A stretch of 64,000 nucleotides of DNA from Natronococcus amylolyticus DSM 10524. Its GTDB lineage: Archaea > Halobacteriota > Halobacteria > Halobacteriales > Natrialbaceae. The notes under the pieces were generated by a model. It had not been told where the DNA came from. It saw only the letters and a program-made list of their open reading frames with translations, and ran no database searches. This document shows positions 7,889 to 16,676 of this stretch, in pieces. The stretch's first letter is position 1. Each line of letters starts with the position of its first letter. The DNA is taken from NCBI RefSeq assembly GCF_000337675.1, contig NZ_AOIB01000028.1:340788-404787 (forward strand). The letters run 5' to 3'. Both the position numbers and the translations under genes were made by a program.

Positions 7889-8836
7889 ATGACTGAGTCC
7901 GGTGCAATACTCCGAGAGCACCTCAATCGTGACGAGATCTTAGCCTGTCCGGGCGTGCACGACCCGCTTACAGCCGGTGTTGCTGACGCCGTCGGCTTCG
8001 ATGCGATATACATGACCGGATACGGAACCTCCCTATCGAAGACGGGCTATCCTGATGCCGGCTTTATTACGATGCCGGAGATGATCAGCAACGCTGCAAA
8101 TATTCAGGAGCGTATCGACGTCCCACTGATCGCCGATGCCGATAACGGGTACGGAAACGCAACAAACGTCGTCCGAACGGTTCGAGAGTACATCAAGGCC
8201 GGCGTCGGCGCGATCCATATCGAAGATCAGACCTTCCCGAAACGGTGTGGTCATACGAAAGGCCGGCAGGTCATTCCGCGAGACGAGGCAGTTGGAAAGA
8301 TCGAAGCTGCAGCTGACGTACGAGACGACCGTGGTGAAGACTTCGTCCTCATTGCTCGGACGGACGCTCGCGGTACCGGGGACGGATCACTCGACGAGGC
8401 GATCGGTCGCGCTAACGATTTTCTCGAGGCTGGGGCCGACATCGCATTCGTCGAGGGACCGACCGATGAATCGGAACTCGAACGTATCGGCCAGGAGGTC
8501 AACGGACCACTCGTCTACAATTTCGTCGGCGATCTCGGCTCCTCACCGTACGTTGAACTCTCCGTACTCCAAGAGTTAGGATTCGATCTCGTGTTGTTCC
8601 CAATCGCCGCGACACTCTCAACGATTGCAAACGTGTACGCTGACTTCAGCGCCTTCGCAGAGGATCCAGTTGCAGCAATGCGAGCCATCGATGATACGTT
8701 CAATTCTCAACCGATCGGTAGTCTCCACGAGTTTTCTGGGTTTCCAGAAGTTGTTGAGTGGGAACAGCAGTATCTCCCCGATGACGAACAAGAGAAGTAC
8801 GAGGGATCACTGGGAGACGAGCTCGAATCCGAATAG
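7889..8836 (+). CDS. PEP mutase/isocitrate lyase family lyase
   Basis: The 315-residue TIM-barrel protein has family marks GADAI-like GFDAIYMTGYG (37-46), IADADNGYGNA (81-91, Mg ligands Asp83 and Asp85), GAIHIEDQ (107-114) and the mobile catalytic loop KRCGH (118-122) with Cys120. KRCGH is typical of methylisocitrate lyase, 2,3-dimethylmalate lyase and carboxyvinyl-phosphonate enzymes rather than PEP mutase. The start is ATG 7889 with AGGTGAT about 9 bases upstream. A 19-codon frame (7837-7896) ends across this start and may only be a translation-coupling leader. Following the amidohydrolase, it may cleave the resulting hydroxy-acid to pyruvate or glyoxylate plus an acid. The substrate is not assigned. 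Confidence 0.85.
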   Translation: MTESGAILREHLNRDEILACPGVHDPLTAGVADAVGFDAIYMTGYGTSLSKTGYPDAGFITMPEMISNAANIQERIDVPLIADADNGYGNATNVVRTVREYIKAGVGAIHIEDQTFPKRCGHTKGRQVIPRDEAVGKIEAAADVRDDRGEDFVLIARTDARGTGDGSLDEAIGRANDFLEAGADIAFVEGPTDESELERIGQEVNGPLVYNFVGDLGSSPYVELSVLQELGFDLVLFPIAATLSTIANVYADFSAFAEDPVAAMRAIDDTFNSQPIGSLHEFSGFPEVVEWEQQYLPDDEQEKYEGSLGDELESE

Positions 8837-8870
8837 CACCGAAAAGGTCGGTGATAGTTTAGTCCTGATT

Positions 8871-9668
8871 TTATCTTTCAAGATAGCGGCTCAGTACTGC
8901 GGCAAGCACCATTATTACAACAAGTACTGTTGAGAGAGCGTTGATCTCGGGGGTGAGTCCAGTACGGAGCATATCGTAGATCTCGACCGGAACAGTACTG
9001 GTTCCAGGTGCAATGAGAAACTGTGTGGCAGTGAACTCGCCGAATGAGACAATAAATGCAATAAACAACCCAGAGAGCAAGGCCGGTGAAATGATGGGGG
9101 CAGTGACGTTCGTGAACGTCATTGTCGGATCAGCGCCGAGAACACGAGAGGCTTTCTCGAGATCGTTATCGAATGTTACGAGTTCTGAGCGCACGAGCAA
9201 AAAGACGTACGGAACGCCCAGGATAGAGTGACCGATGATGAGCGTTGGATAGCCGGCATTGACGTTGATCTGCCCGAAGTAGCGGATCAGAGCGATTCCC
9301 GTAATCACAGGAGAGATGATCATCGGCAACAGCATGATCGTCGAAAGCTGCTGTTTGTAGGGGAACTCCGCACGGACAAAACCAATAGCCGCAATGGTTC
9401 CAAAGATGACCGCAATAATCGCTGCACCCGTTGCGACGACAAAACTCGTAAAGAGCGCGCCAAGCAGCTGGCTGTCGGTCATCAATGCAACGTACCACTG
9501 CAGACTAATACCATCGTACGGGATCGCGGGAAATGCTCGTCCGGTAAAGGAAGTCAGAACGACCATCGCGACTGGCACAAGCAAGAAGACGTAGATCAGC
9601 AAGATAGTGCCTAGTAACACGCCACGGCGCAGCAGCCCTGTCTGCTTGAGAGATCCAACTGCGCTCAT
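8871..9668 (-). CDS. ABC transporter permease (PotC-like)
   Basis: The 265-residue inner-membrane permease has about six hydrophobic helices and the BPD_transp_1 signature EKASRVLGADPTMTFTNVTA at about residues 177-196, the EAA loop that contacts the ATPase. It belongs to the spermidine/putrescine (PotC) or Fe(III) type. Its start overlaps the stop of the upstream permease by four bases (ATGA). It is the last gene of the minus-strand importer operon. Confidence 0.88.
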   Translation of the reverse strand: MSAVGSLKQTGLLRRGVLLGTILLIYVFLLVPVAMVVLTSFTGRAFPAIPYDGISLQWYVALMTDSQLLGALFTSFVVATGAAIIAVIFGTIAAIGFVRAEFPYKQQLSTIMLLPMIISPVITGIALIRYFGQINVNAGYPTLIIGHSILGVPYVFLLVRSELVTFDNDLEKASRVLGADPTMTFTNVTAPIISPALLSGLFIAFIVSFGEFTATQFLIAPGTSTVPVEIYDMLRTGLTPEINALSTVLVVIMVLAAVLSRYLER

Positions 9669-10513
9669 AGGTTACCAAGCGCCTCCTGAAGATCGAACAC
9701 GGCATTGAATATCGCGATAAACCCGATTAGCAGGATCGTATAGATCACTGCTAATGCTGATGCGAGTTGGATATTAAACGCCTCAAGGAATGCGCGGGCA
9801 ATTTCGTTGGCGATCATTGACTGTCCCGATCCGCCAAGGATGTCTGGGCCGAGGAACGATCCTGCCGAGAGGATGAACACGATTACTCCGGCAGCGACGA
9901 CACCTGGCATGCTCAACGGAAGGACAACCGAATAGATCGTTCGCAACTGGCCAGCGCCAAGGGTCCGGGAAGCGTTGATCGTCTCATGGTGTATTGCGTT
10001 GAGCGAATTGTAGATTGGGAGGACGGCAAACGGAAGATAGGCGTTGGCCAGTCCAATGATTACCGCTGTTGTCGTAAACAGTAAGTCCGTTTCAATACCG
10101 AATGACTGTGCGAGCGGACCGGTCGGTGAGAAAAACAAGAGCACCCCGAAGTAACGGATGATGTATGCGATCCATAGCGGAACAACCACTAACGTCAACA
10201 GGAGACGAACGCGTTTGCTCGAGAACACGAGATAGTACGCAAGGGCGTACGCCAACGCAAGTGTCACCAGCGTCGTTACGATTCCGTAGAGGAACGAACG
10301 AACAAAAGCGGCGAGATAGACGCCACCCATGGCACGCTGATAGGCCTGAAGTGGGTGCCCATCGCCGAAGTTGATACTCTCAACAACTAGGAAGAGGACT
10401 GGAAACACGAAAAAGAACGTGACCCAACCGACACCGATAGCTACGAGGTGGCGATTGGTTATCCGATCGCTGAGCCAGCTCGGAACGGGGCTGCGTTCGA
10501 CGACAACGCTCAT
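9665..10513 (-). CDS. ABC transporter permease (PotB-like)
   Basis: The 282-residue permease has an N-terminal cytoplasmic tail, six predicted helices and an EAA loop (INASRTLGAGQLRTIYSVVL) at about residues 180-199. It is the PotB-type partner of the next permease. Four-base overlaps join it to the ATPase gene upstream and the PotC-type gene downstream, so the three are one translational unit. Confidence 0.88.
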   Translation of the reverse strand: MSVVVERSPVPSWLSDRITNRHLVAIGVGWVTFFFVFPVLFLVVESINFGDGHPLQAYQRAMGGVYLAAFVRSFLYGIVTTLVTLALAYALAYYLVFSSKRVRLLLTLVVVPLWIAYIIRYFGVLLFFSPTGPLAQSFGIETDLLFTTTAVIIGLANAYLPFAVLPIYNSLNAIHHETINASRTLGAGQLRTIYSVVLPLSMPGVVAAGVIVFILSAGSFLGPDILGGSGQSMIANEIARAFLEAFNIQLASALAVIYTILLIGFIAIFNAVFDLQEALGNL

Positions 10514-11589
10514 AGAACGATCACCGATTCTGAGTCGAACGTGACGAGTACTTCATCACCGACCTCAAGATGCGGGAAACGATTTGTACTCGCAAGAGCG
10601 GTTTCGCCACTTTCGAGGGTAGCTGTGACCTCAGCCCGATTACCGAGATTTGAAACTTTTTCAATCGTCCCTGGAAACGCGTTCTCTTCAGTCGCAGCTA
10701 CAGTCGTTGCGCCACCGTCAGCTGTTGCCTGTGCTGCCTCGATATTGACATCCTCTGGGCGAACATACAACGAGACTTCTTCTCGATCACTGCTAACACT
10801 ATCATTTGGAAGAACAACACAGGTATCGCCGGCATCTACGAAGGGTCTCGGCCCATCGTTTCTAATCGGTCCACTGAACTGCATCGACTTTCCGACAAAC
10901 TCCGCGACAAAGTCGTTTACTGGTTGTTCGTAGATAGCCTGTGGATGATCGACTTGCTGGATTTCCCCATCATCAAGGACGACGACTTTGTCAGACATCG
11001 ACAGCGCATCCTCTTGATCATGTGTAACGTACAATGAGGTCACTCCCAACTCTCGCTGAAGCGTCATGAGCCACTGTCGCATCTCTTCTCGGAGAACTCG
11101 GTCGAGCCCGGTCAGCGGCTCGTCGAGCAGTAAAATATCGGGTTCGTAGGCAAGTGCCCGAGCTAACGAGACGCGCTGTTGCTGTCCTCCTGAGAGTTCG
11201 CCAGGGCGATGATCATCGTGATTGGGAAGATCAACGAGTTCGAGAAATTCTTGTACTCGTGCATGACGTTCTTCCTCATCGTACCCGTGCATACGAAGTC
11301 CATATGCGATGTTCTCCCGAACAGTCATATGGGGAAAGAGGGCAGTACTCTGAAAGGCCATCCCGATGTTTCGCTCTTCCGGGGGTAGGTTAGTGACATT
11401 CTCGCTCCGTAATGTCACCTCTCCTTCCGTTGGCTCTCTGAGACCCGCAATCATGTGCAACAGCGTTGTCTTTCCACAGCCAGACGGGCCTAGCAGAGTG
11501 ACGAATTCACCCTCATCGATACGGAAACCGACGTCGTTGACGGCGCACAAGTCGCCGTAATACTTTGTAAGTCCGTTGACTTCTAACAT
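10510..11589 (-). CDS. ABC transporter ATP-binding protein (PotA-like)
   Basis: The 359-residue ATPase has Walker A GPSGCGKTT (34-42), Q-loop at Gln80, signature LSGGQQQR (132-139), Walker B DILLLDEP (151-158), switch His190 in YVTHDQ, and a C-terminal TOBE-like domain (about 280-359). This layout matches PotA/FbpC importers. I chose ATG at 11589 (MLEVNGLTKYYG): a longer frame to 11658 would overlap the binding-protein gene and adds a non-conserved extension. The gap to the upstream gene is 32 bases. Confidence 0.9.
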   Translation of the reverse strand: MLEVNGLTKYYGDLCAVNDVGFRIDEGEFVTLLGPSGCGKTTLLHMIAGLREPTEGEVTLRSENVTNLPPEERNIGMAFQSTALFPHMTVRENIAYGLRMHGYDEEERHARVQEFLELVDLPNHDDHRPGELSGGQQQRVSLARALAYEPDILLLDEPLTGLDRVLREEMRQWLMTLQRELGVTSLYVTHDQEDALSMSDKVVVLDDGEIQQVDHPQAIYEQPVNDFVAEFVGKSMQFSGPIRNDGPRPFVDAGDTCVVLPNDSVSSDREEVSLYVRPEDVNIEAAQATADGGATTVAATEENAFPGTIEKVSNLGNRAEVTATLESGETALASTNRFPHLEVGDEVLVTFDSESVIVL

Positions 11590-11621
11590 CGTTAAAATTT
11601 GTATTGGTAGTATTATTATGG

Positions 11622-12701
11622 TTAGCTCTGCTGTACTTCCTGGAAGCGCTCCGACCACTCGTCTTGAACTGGGAGAATTCGGGACCAGTCATTGAAGCTC
11701 AACTCATCGATGGGCGCATAATCTGGGAGTTCTGTCATCTCCTCAGGGGGATCCTCCACCTGTACTGTATAATTCATGTCATCCGACATCTGGAGGATAT
11801 TATCTCGCTCGTAGGTGAAATTCAATAAGTCGTGAATGAGATCTCGGTTTTCCGTTTCTTGGACAATTGATAGTGTGTCAGTCCACGCCATCGTTCCCTC
11901 TTCGGGGAGAACGTACTCGATGTGCTCATGGCCGTCTTCTTGTAGCGCAATAACACGACCACCCCATGCCTCACAGATGTGGGCGTTCTCCTGGCGTAGA
12001 TACTGGATTGAGGTGTCTCCGTCAGACCAGTAACTAAAAGCGTTCTCGTTTTGTTCTTCAGCTTCTTCGATTACCTCTTCGAAGAGATCCTCGTCCTCTG
12101 CGGCTTCGTTGATATCAACGTCGATCGCAGCAGCACAGTTCGAAAACCGATCGACTGCTCGGTCGAGTAGTGCAACCTGTCCCTCGTACTGTGGATCTTT
12201 AATTTCCTCCCAACTAGTGAGTTCTTCGTCAACAAGTTCAGTGTTGTACGCATACCCAGTTGCCCCGTTTTCTCGAATCAGGCCGATCGTCTCACCATCA
12301 TCGAGTAGAAAGTCGAGTTCCTGTGCATCGTCGCGGATGTTGTCTGTATAATTCGGCACTTCATCGAGGTCAATCGGTTCAAGAACACCTTCGTCTTGCC
12401 CCTGGGCCATTCCAGTATCATTGAGTGCGACGATGTCATATTCCCCTGTGTTTTGTTGAATCTGGGAGATCATCTCAACCGTCCCTCCAGCGGAGTCACC
12501 CTCAATTTCGACATCCTCCTCTTCTGCCCACGCGTCAAAAATTCGCTCCTGTGCTTCCTGTGTATTTCCACCGAACCCGAGGAAGCGAAGCGTACCACCA
12601 CCACCATTCATGCCGCCCATACAACCCGCGAGGCTTACGACTGATCCTGCTCCGAGTGTAGCCAGTGCGCTGCGCCGAGTCACCATGTTACTACCTTCCA
12701 T
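11622..12701 (-). CDS. Extracellular solute-binding lipoprotein (PotD/Fe type)
   Basis: The 359-residue protein is the binding component of the importer encoded just downstream. The N-terminus has a Tat signal (TRRSALATLGAG, Arg9-Arg10) and a lipobox LAGC with Cys27, then a Gly-rich linker, so it is exported folded and lipid-anchored. The mature part has TLRFLGFGGNTQEAQERIFDAW, the usual beginning of PotD/AfuA-like family members, and GYAYNTELV. A second start (ATG at 12686, MVTRR) is equally likely. The substrate could be a polyamine or another small cation, or the amide compound degraded by the facing hyu cluster. Confidence 0.85.
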   Translation of the reverse strand: MEGSNMVTRRSALATLGAGSVVSLAGCMGGMNGGGGTLRFLGFGGNTQEAQERIFDAWAEEEDVEIEGDSAGGTVEMISQIQQNTGEYDIVALNDTGMAQGQDEGVLEPIDLDEVPNYTDNIRDDAQELDFLLDDGETIGLIRENGATGYAYNTELVDEELTSWEEIKDPQYEGQVALLDRAVDRFSNCAAAIDVDINEAAEDEDLFEEVIEEAEEQNENAFSYWSDGDTSIQYLRQENAHICEAWGGRVIALQEDGHEHIEYVLPEEGTMAWTDTLSIVQETENRDLIHDLLNFTYERDNILQMSDDMNYTVQVEDPPEEMTELPDYAPIDELSFNDWSRILPVQDEWSERFQEVQQS

Positions 12702-12718
12702 GGACCTTTCTCTACATT

Positions 12719-12731
12719 CTATGGTATGGTA
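12719..12731 (-). promoter_or_regulatory. Repeated CTATGGTATGGTA motif upstream of the binding-protein gene
   Basis: The 13-mer CTATGGTATGGTA lies 18 bases before the start at 12701. The same 13-mer recurs at 37682-37694 before the allantoate amidohydrolase gene. On the gene strand it reads TACCATACCATAG, and here it abuts a TATTATA box, so it may be a promoter-overlapping operator. Confidence 0.35.
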
Positions 12732-12808
12732 TAATAGTGTTCCGGTGAGTCCGAATTAAGAAGTATAATTTAGGAAAATCTCCGAAATGCCTAAGTCAGA
12801 TAGGGACA

Positions 12809-12816
12809 ATTATAAT
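12809..12816 (+). promoter_or_regulatory. Putative TATA box of the crotonase-ACD operon
   Basis: ATTATAAT at 12809-12816 predicts a transcript start near 12838-12842, just after the GTG at 12833 and before the ATG at 12866. This argues for the ATG start of the first gene. Confidence 0.4.
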
Positions 12817-12865
12817 AGCTACGCGCCTCGCCGTGAAGATTGGTGGGCGTCATACGAGACAACAC

Positions 12866-13687
12866 ATGACCTGTACCGAGGATCGAAGAGTGGAAACTGT
12901 CGAACCGGCATCGACCGAAACTGTCGACTACCGAGTCGACGACAACGTCGCGTACGTCACGCTGACACGCTCGGATCGGCTCAACGCCGTTACAAAGGAA
13001 CTATATGCGGGCGTTCAAGGTGCTCTCAAGCGGGCGAGTGAGGACGATGCCCGCGTGATAGTACTTGAGGGCGAAGGCCGTGCTTTCTGTGTTGGCGCAG
13101 ATCTGAAAGACCACGACGAACGCGAACGAACTGCTGCAGAGAAACGCGAGTACGCTTGGACTGCTCAACGAACCTGTGAGGCAATCCAGACCCATGAGCG
13201 ACCAGTTATTGTCAAGATCCAAGGATATGCTATCGGTGCTGGCGCAGAGATGGCACTTAGTGCAGATCTCATCGTAATGGCGACACAAGCAGAAATACGG
13301 TTCCCGGAAACATCTATTGGAACCTACGTTGGTGGTGGTGTTACGGATACACTGCCTGAACGCGTCGGAACCGCGAAAGCAAAGGAGCTATTGCTCACTG
13401 CAGCCTCACTAGACGGAGCCGAGGCTGCCGAGATCGGACTCGTAAATGAGGTTGTCCCGGACGACAAGTTGGACGACGCCGTCAACAACCTGGCAACTGA
13501 GATTGCCAACAACGCCCCGATTCCAATTGCTTTCGCGAAAAAACAACTGAATCAGCAACCAGCTGACCGTGAGCTGATACTGACTGCAGAAGTCGATGCA
13601 CTCCTAACATGTATGGAAACCGCCGACTGGCAGGAAGGCATCGACGCGTTCGCCGAGGAGCGCGAGCCAGTCTTCGAGGGGCGATAA
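12866..13687 (+). CDS. Enoyl-CoA hydratase/crotonase family protein
   Basis: The protein has 273 residues from ATG 12866 (a GTG at 12833 would add 11). It has the crotonase fold: oxyanion-hole segment GRAFCVGADLKDHDE, then GYAIGAGAEMALSADLIV and IRFPETSIGTYVGGG. Both glutamates used by hydratases are kept (Glu in GAGAEM and Glu in FPETSIG). The neighbours are an acyl-CoA synthetase two bases away and a second crotonase, so a CoA-thioester hydration or hydrolysis step in a catabolic operon is likely. The substrate is unknown. Confidence 0.85.
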   Translation: MTCTEDRRVETVEPASTETVDYRVDDNVAYVTLTRSDRLNAVTKELYAGVQGALKRASEDDARVIVLEGEGRAFCVGADLKDHDERERTAAEKREYAWTAQRTCEAIQTHERPVIVKIQGYAIGAGAEMALSADLIVMATQAEIRFPETSIGTYVGGGVTDTLPERVGTAKAKELLLTAASLDGAEAAEIGLVNEVVPDDKLDDAVNNLATEIANNAPIPIAFAKKQLNQQPADRELILTAEVDALLTCMETADWQEGIDAFAEEREPVFEGR

Positions 13688-13689
13688 CG

Positions 13690-15870
13690 ATGCGGAAAAC
13701 TATCGACCGTATCCTCGAACCCGAGACAATCGCAGTCGTCGGTGCCTCCACTGATCCAAGCAAGCGCGGGCACCAGGCTATCAAAACTCTACAAGAGGGA
13801 GGTTTCGAGGGAACCGTCTACCCTGTCAACCCAAGCGCAGAAACAATTCGAGGTCTCAGTGTTTGTTCCTCCATTTCCGAGATTCCAGAGCCTGTTGATC
13901 TGGCACTGATTGTTGTCCCCAAACAGGTCGTTCCATCAGTCCTGGAAGAGTGTCGCGACATCGATGTCGCGGGAGCAGTCGTCATTGCTGTTGGTTTCGG
14001 TGAGACCGGCGACGAAGGGGAAGAACTCGAGGAAGATATTATCCATATTGCCCGACAAAACAATGTCCGTCTGGTAGGTCCAAATACTTCCGGACTGATC
14101 AACGTTCACGAGGGAGCCAACCTCGTAGGAGCCGACAATGTACCTGCCGGCGAACTCGGTTTGCTCTGCCAAAGTGGAAACCTCGCAATTGCATTATTCA
14201 CCGAAGCCGCCGCTCTCGAAGGAGTCGGCTTCAGTCACTACGTCGGAGTCGGCAATGAAGCTGACCTCCAATTCCACGAGTACTTGCCGTACTTCGCCGA
14301 TAACGACAAAGCTGATGCGATTGTCTGTTATGTCGAGGGGTTGGCTGATGGACGTGCCTTCCTTCAAGAGGCTCACGAAACTGTCCCCGAGACACCGATC
14401 GTCGTTTGCAAAAGCGGACGATCCGCAGTTGGGAAACAATCTGCGAATTCTCATACGGGATCGCTGGCCGGCGATGCAGCCGTAGCCGACGCTGTCTTCA
14501 GCCAAGCTGGTGTCATCAGCGTTGATCGATCGGACGAGCTACTTGCGGTTTCCGACGCACTCGCCTCCCAGCCACCGATGGACGACGCGAACATTGCAAT
14601 CCTCGCTGACGGCGGCGGGCACGCGACACTTGCTGCAGACGCATTGGCCGCCCGTGATCTCTCCGTCCCTGAACTGGAGGCAGGGACCAAAGACCGTCTT
14701 CGTGAAGTTCTTCCTGACGCAGCAAGCGTCCGAAACCCAGTTGACGTCGCCGGCGGTACTGACGATGACCCCTCGGTATTCGCTGATTGTGCCGAGGCGC
14801 TATTCGATGATCCGAACGTCGATGGCGTGTTGCTTTCTGGACTATTCGGTGGCTACGGCATCCGATTTACTGACGATCTCGAGCCGATCGAGAAAGCGGC
14901 CGCACGAGATATCGTCACCTTTGCTGAGGATACCGATACACCACTGGTAGTTCAGAGCGCCTATGAGAGTGCTGACCCCGAGGTCCATACGATTCTGCGC
15001 GAGAGCGATGTCCCAGTTTACGAGTCACTTGATCTTTCGGTCGCCTGTCTCTCTGCACTTGCGGAATACGGCACTCATCTGAAGACTACAGACGAGAGGG
15101 ACAGTTTCAACCTTGAAGAAGGTGAACGAACCATAGATCCGGCTGAGGCGACCAACGGCACGCTTACTGAGTACGATGCGAAGAAGGTACTCGATCAGTA
15201 CGATGCACCGGTGACACCGTACGAACTGGTCGAGACGCCGATGGAAGCGAAGCGTGCCGCAGTTGAGTTCGATGCGCCAGTCGCGATGAAGGCTGTTTCA
15301 CCTGACATCGTTCACAAAACCGAAGCCGATGCGGTCGCCCTTGAGGTTACAGAGGATGCCGATGACGTTTTCCAGGACCTGGTTGAGAACGCACGCACAT
15401 ATGACCCACAAGCGCGGATCGATGGCGTTCTCGTTTCCCCGATGCGTACTGACGGCATCGAGGTGATTGTCGGGGCGACTAGCGACGAGCAGTTCGGGCC
15501 CGTCGTCATGTTTGGTCTTGGTGGCGTCTTCGTTGAGGTCTTCGAGGATGTCGCCTTCCGTGCTGCGCCGCTCTCCAAAAGCGATGCGCGGTCGATGATC
15601 GAGGAGATCGATGCCCAGCCACTACTCAATGGAACACGGGGTGGGTCATCGGTTGACCAGGAAGCGTTAGTCGATGTACTCTGTACTGTCTCGGATCTCG
15701 TCGTTGATAATCCCGTGGTCGAAGAAGTAGACCTGAATCCCGTGCTCGCAGCCGAAGACGGAGTAGAAATTCTCGACGCAAGTATTCTTTTGTCGAATGA
15801 AAGCCAAACTACGACCCACACAATGGAGTCAGAAAATGAGGTCATTTCGGATGGAGGTGACAACGAATGA
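13690..15870 (+). CDS. Acyl-CoA synthetase (ADP-forming), fused alpha-beta
   Basis: The 726-residue protein is an NDP-forming acyl-CoA synthetase with both subunits fused: CoA-binding Rossmann domain (about 1-125, IAVVGASTDPSKRGH), succinyl-CoA-ligase-like domains (about 130-450) with the phosphorylated His in NSHTGSLAGDAA (His255), and a C-terminal ATP-grasp domain (about 488-715, EYDAKKVLDQYDAPVTPYE). Archaeal ACD makes ATP from acyl-CoA or, in reverse, activates an acid. ATG at 13690 was chosen because it is preceded by GAGGGG; the longer frame overlaps the crotonase. It overlaps the next gene by four bases. Confidence 0.88.
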   Translation: MRKTIDRILEPETIAVVGASTDPSKRGHQAIKTLQEGGFEGTVYPVNPSAETIRGLSVCSSISEIPEPVDLALIVVPKQVVPSVLEECRDIDVAGAVVIAVGFGETGDEGEELEEDIIHIARQNNVRLVGPNTSGLINVHEGANLVGADNVPAGELGLLCQSGNLAIALFTEAAALEGVGFSHYVGVGNEADLQFHEYLPYFADNDKADAIVCYVEGLADGRAFLQEAHETVPETPIVVCKSGRSAVGKQSANSHTGSLAGDAAVADAVFSQAGVISVDRSDELLAVSDALASQPPMDDANIAILADGGGHATLAADALAARDLSVPELEAGTKDRLREVLPDAASVRNPVDVAGGTDDDPSVFADCAEALFDDPNVDGVLLSGLFGGYGIRFTDDLEPIEKAAARDIVTFAEDTDTPLVVQSAYESADPEVHTILRESDVPVYESLDLSVACLSALAEYGTHLKTTDERDSFNLEEGERTIDPAEATNGTLTEYDAKKVLDQYDAPVTPYELVETPMEAKRAAVEFDAPVAMKAVSPDIVHKTEADAVALEVTEDADDVFQDLVENARTYDPQARIDGVLVSPMRTDGIEVIVGATSDEQFGPVVMFGLGGVFVEVFEDVAFRAAPLSKSDARSMIEEIDAQPLLNGTRGGSSVDQEALVDVLCTVSDLVVDNPVVEEVDLNPVLAAEDGVEILDASILLSNESQTTTHTMESENEVISDGGDNE

Positions 15871-16676
15871 GTGACCGTGAATCGGTAGATGAGCCCGTCT
15901 GTGTTGAGCATCCACGTGAACACGTTGCCCGCGTTACGCTCGATCGACCGGATGCACTGAACGCTTACAACGAATCGCTCCTGCGGACACTCGTCGATCG
16001 GCTCGAGGGACTCGACTCCGATCAGGATGTCCGGGCGATCGTTCTGACTGGTGCTGGTGATCGTGCGTTTTGCAGCGGTGTCGATCTCGAGAATATGCCG
16101 CTTACTCCAGAGATGGAATTTGCCGAATACGAGGAGGGGCTCGGATTGTTCCAGAACGTTGTCCGAACCTTACGAACGATCGAAACACCGGTCGTCGGCG
16201 CGGTGAATGGCTACGCACTCGGCGCTGGCTGTGACACTGCCCTTGCCTGTGATATTCGTATCGTCAGTGAGGAGGCCACTATCGGTGAAACGTTCATCGA
16301 TGTCGGCTTCGTTCCTGGAGATGGCGGTGCCTATCTCCTTCCTCGGCTCATCGGGGAGTCTCGAGCAAAAGAGCTGATTTTCACTGGTCGGAAACTTGAG
16401 GGAGAAGAAATCGTCGAATGGGACCTTGCCCGCGAGTGTGTTCCGCAGGGAGAGTTACTCGAGGCTGCTGAAGACTTCGCTGCCGACCTCGCTTCCCAGC
16501 CACCGGTTGCCCTCGGCCTGAGTAAGACGCTCGTCGGGGAGAGTCTCGATGTCGACCTTGAAACCGCATTTGATCAGGCCACTCGCGCCCAGCGGATCTG
16601 TTCACAGACTGATGATCACGCAGAAGCAGTCGCCGCGTTCAACGAGAAACGAGATCCGGAGTTCACGGGAGAATGA
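15867..16676 (+). CDS. Crotonase family protein with altered active site
   Basis: The 269-residue protein starts at an ATG behind a strong GGAGGTGA site and overlaps the ACD stop. The fold is clear: GDRAFCSGVDLENMPL, GYALGAGCDTALACDIRIV and GFVPGDGGAYLLPRLIG. The first hydratase Glu is Asp here (GAGCD), and the second position reads TFID instead of PEI, so it is unlikely to be a standard hydratase. Isomerase, ring-cleaving lyase or thioester hydrolase chemistry is possible. It is operonic with the ACD and the nitrilase-family gene. Confidence 0.82.
   Translation: MSDRESVDEPVCVEHPREHVARVTLDRPDALNAYNESLLRTLVDRLEGLDSDQDVRAIVLTGAGDRAFCSGVDLENMPLTPEMEFAEYEEGLGLFQNVVRTLRTIETPVVGAVNGYALGAGCDTALACDIRIVSEEATIGETFIDVGFVPGDGGAYLLPRLIGESRAKELIFTGRKLEGEEIVEWDLARECVPQGELLEAAEDFAADLASQPPVALGLSKTLVGESLDVDLETAFDQATRAQRICSQTDDHAEAVAAFNEKRDPEFTGE

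Noticed and set aside
13609..13689. Longer N-terminus for the ADP-forming synthetase
   Set aside because: It overlaps the crotonase in another frame, is Arg-rich and lacks family similarity; the ATG at 13690 has a ribosome site.
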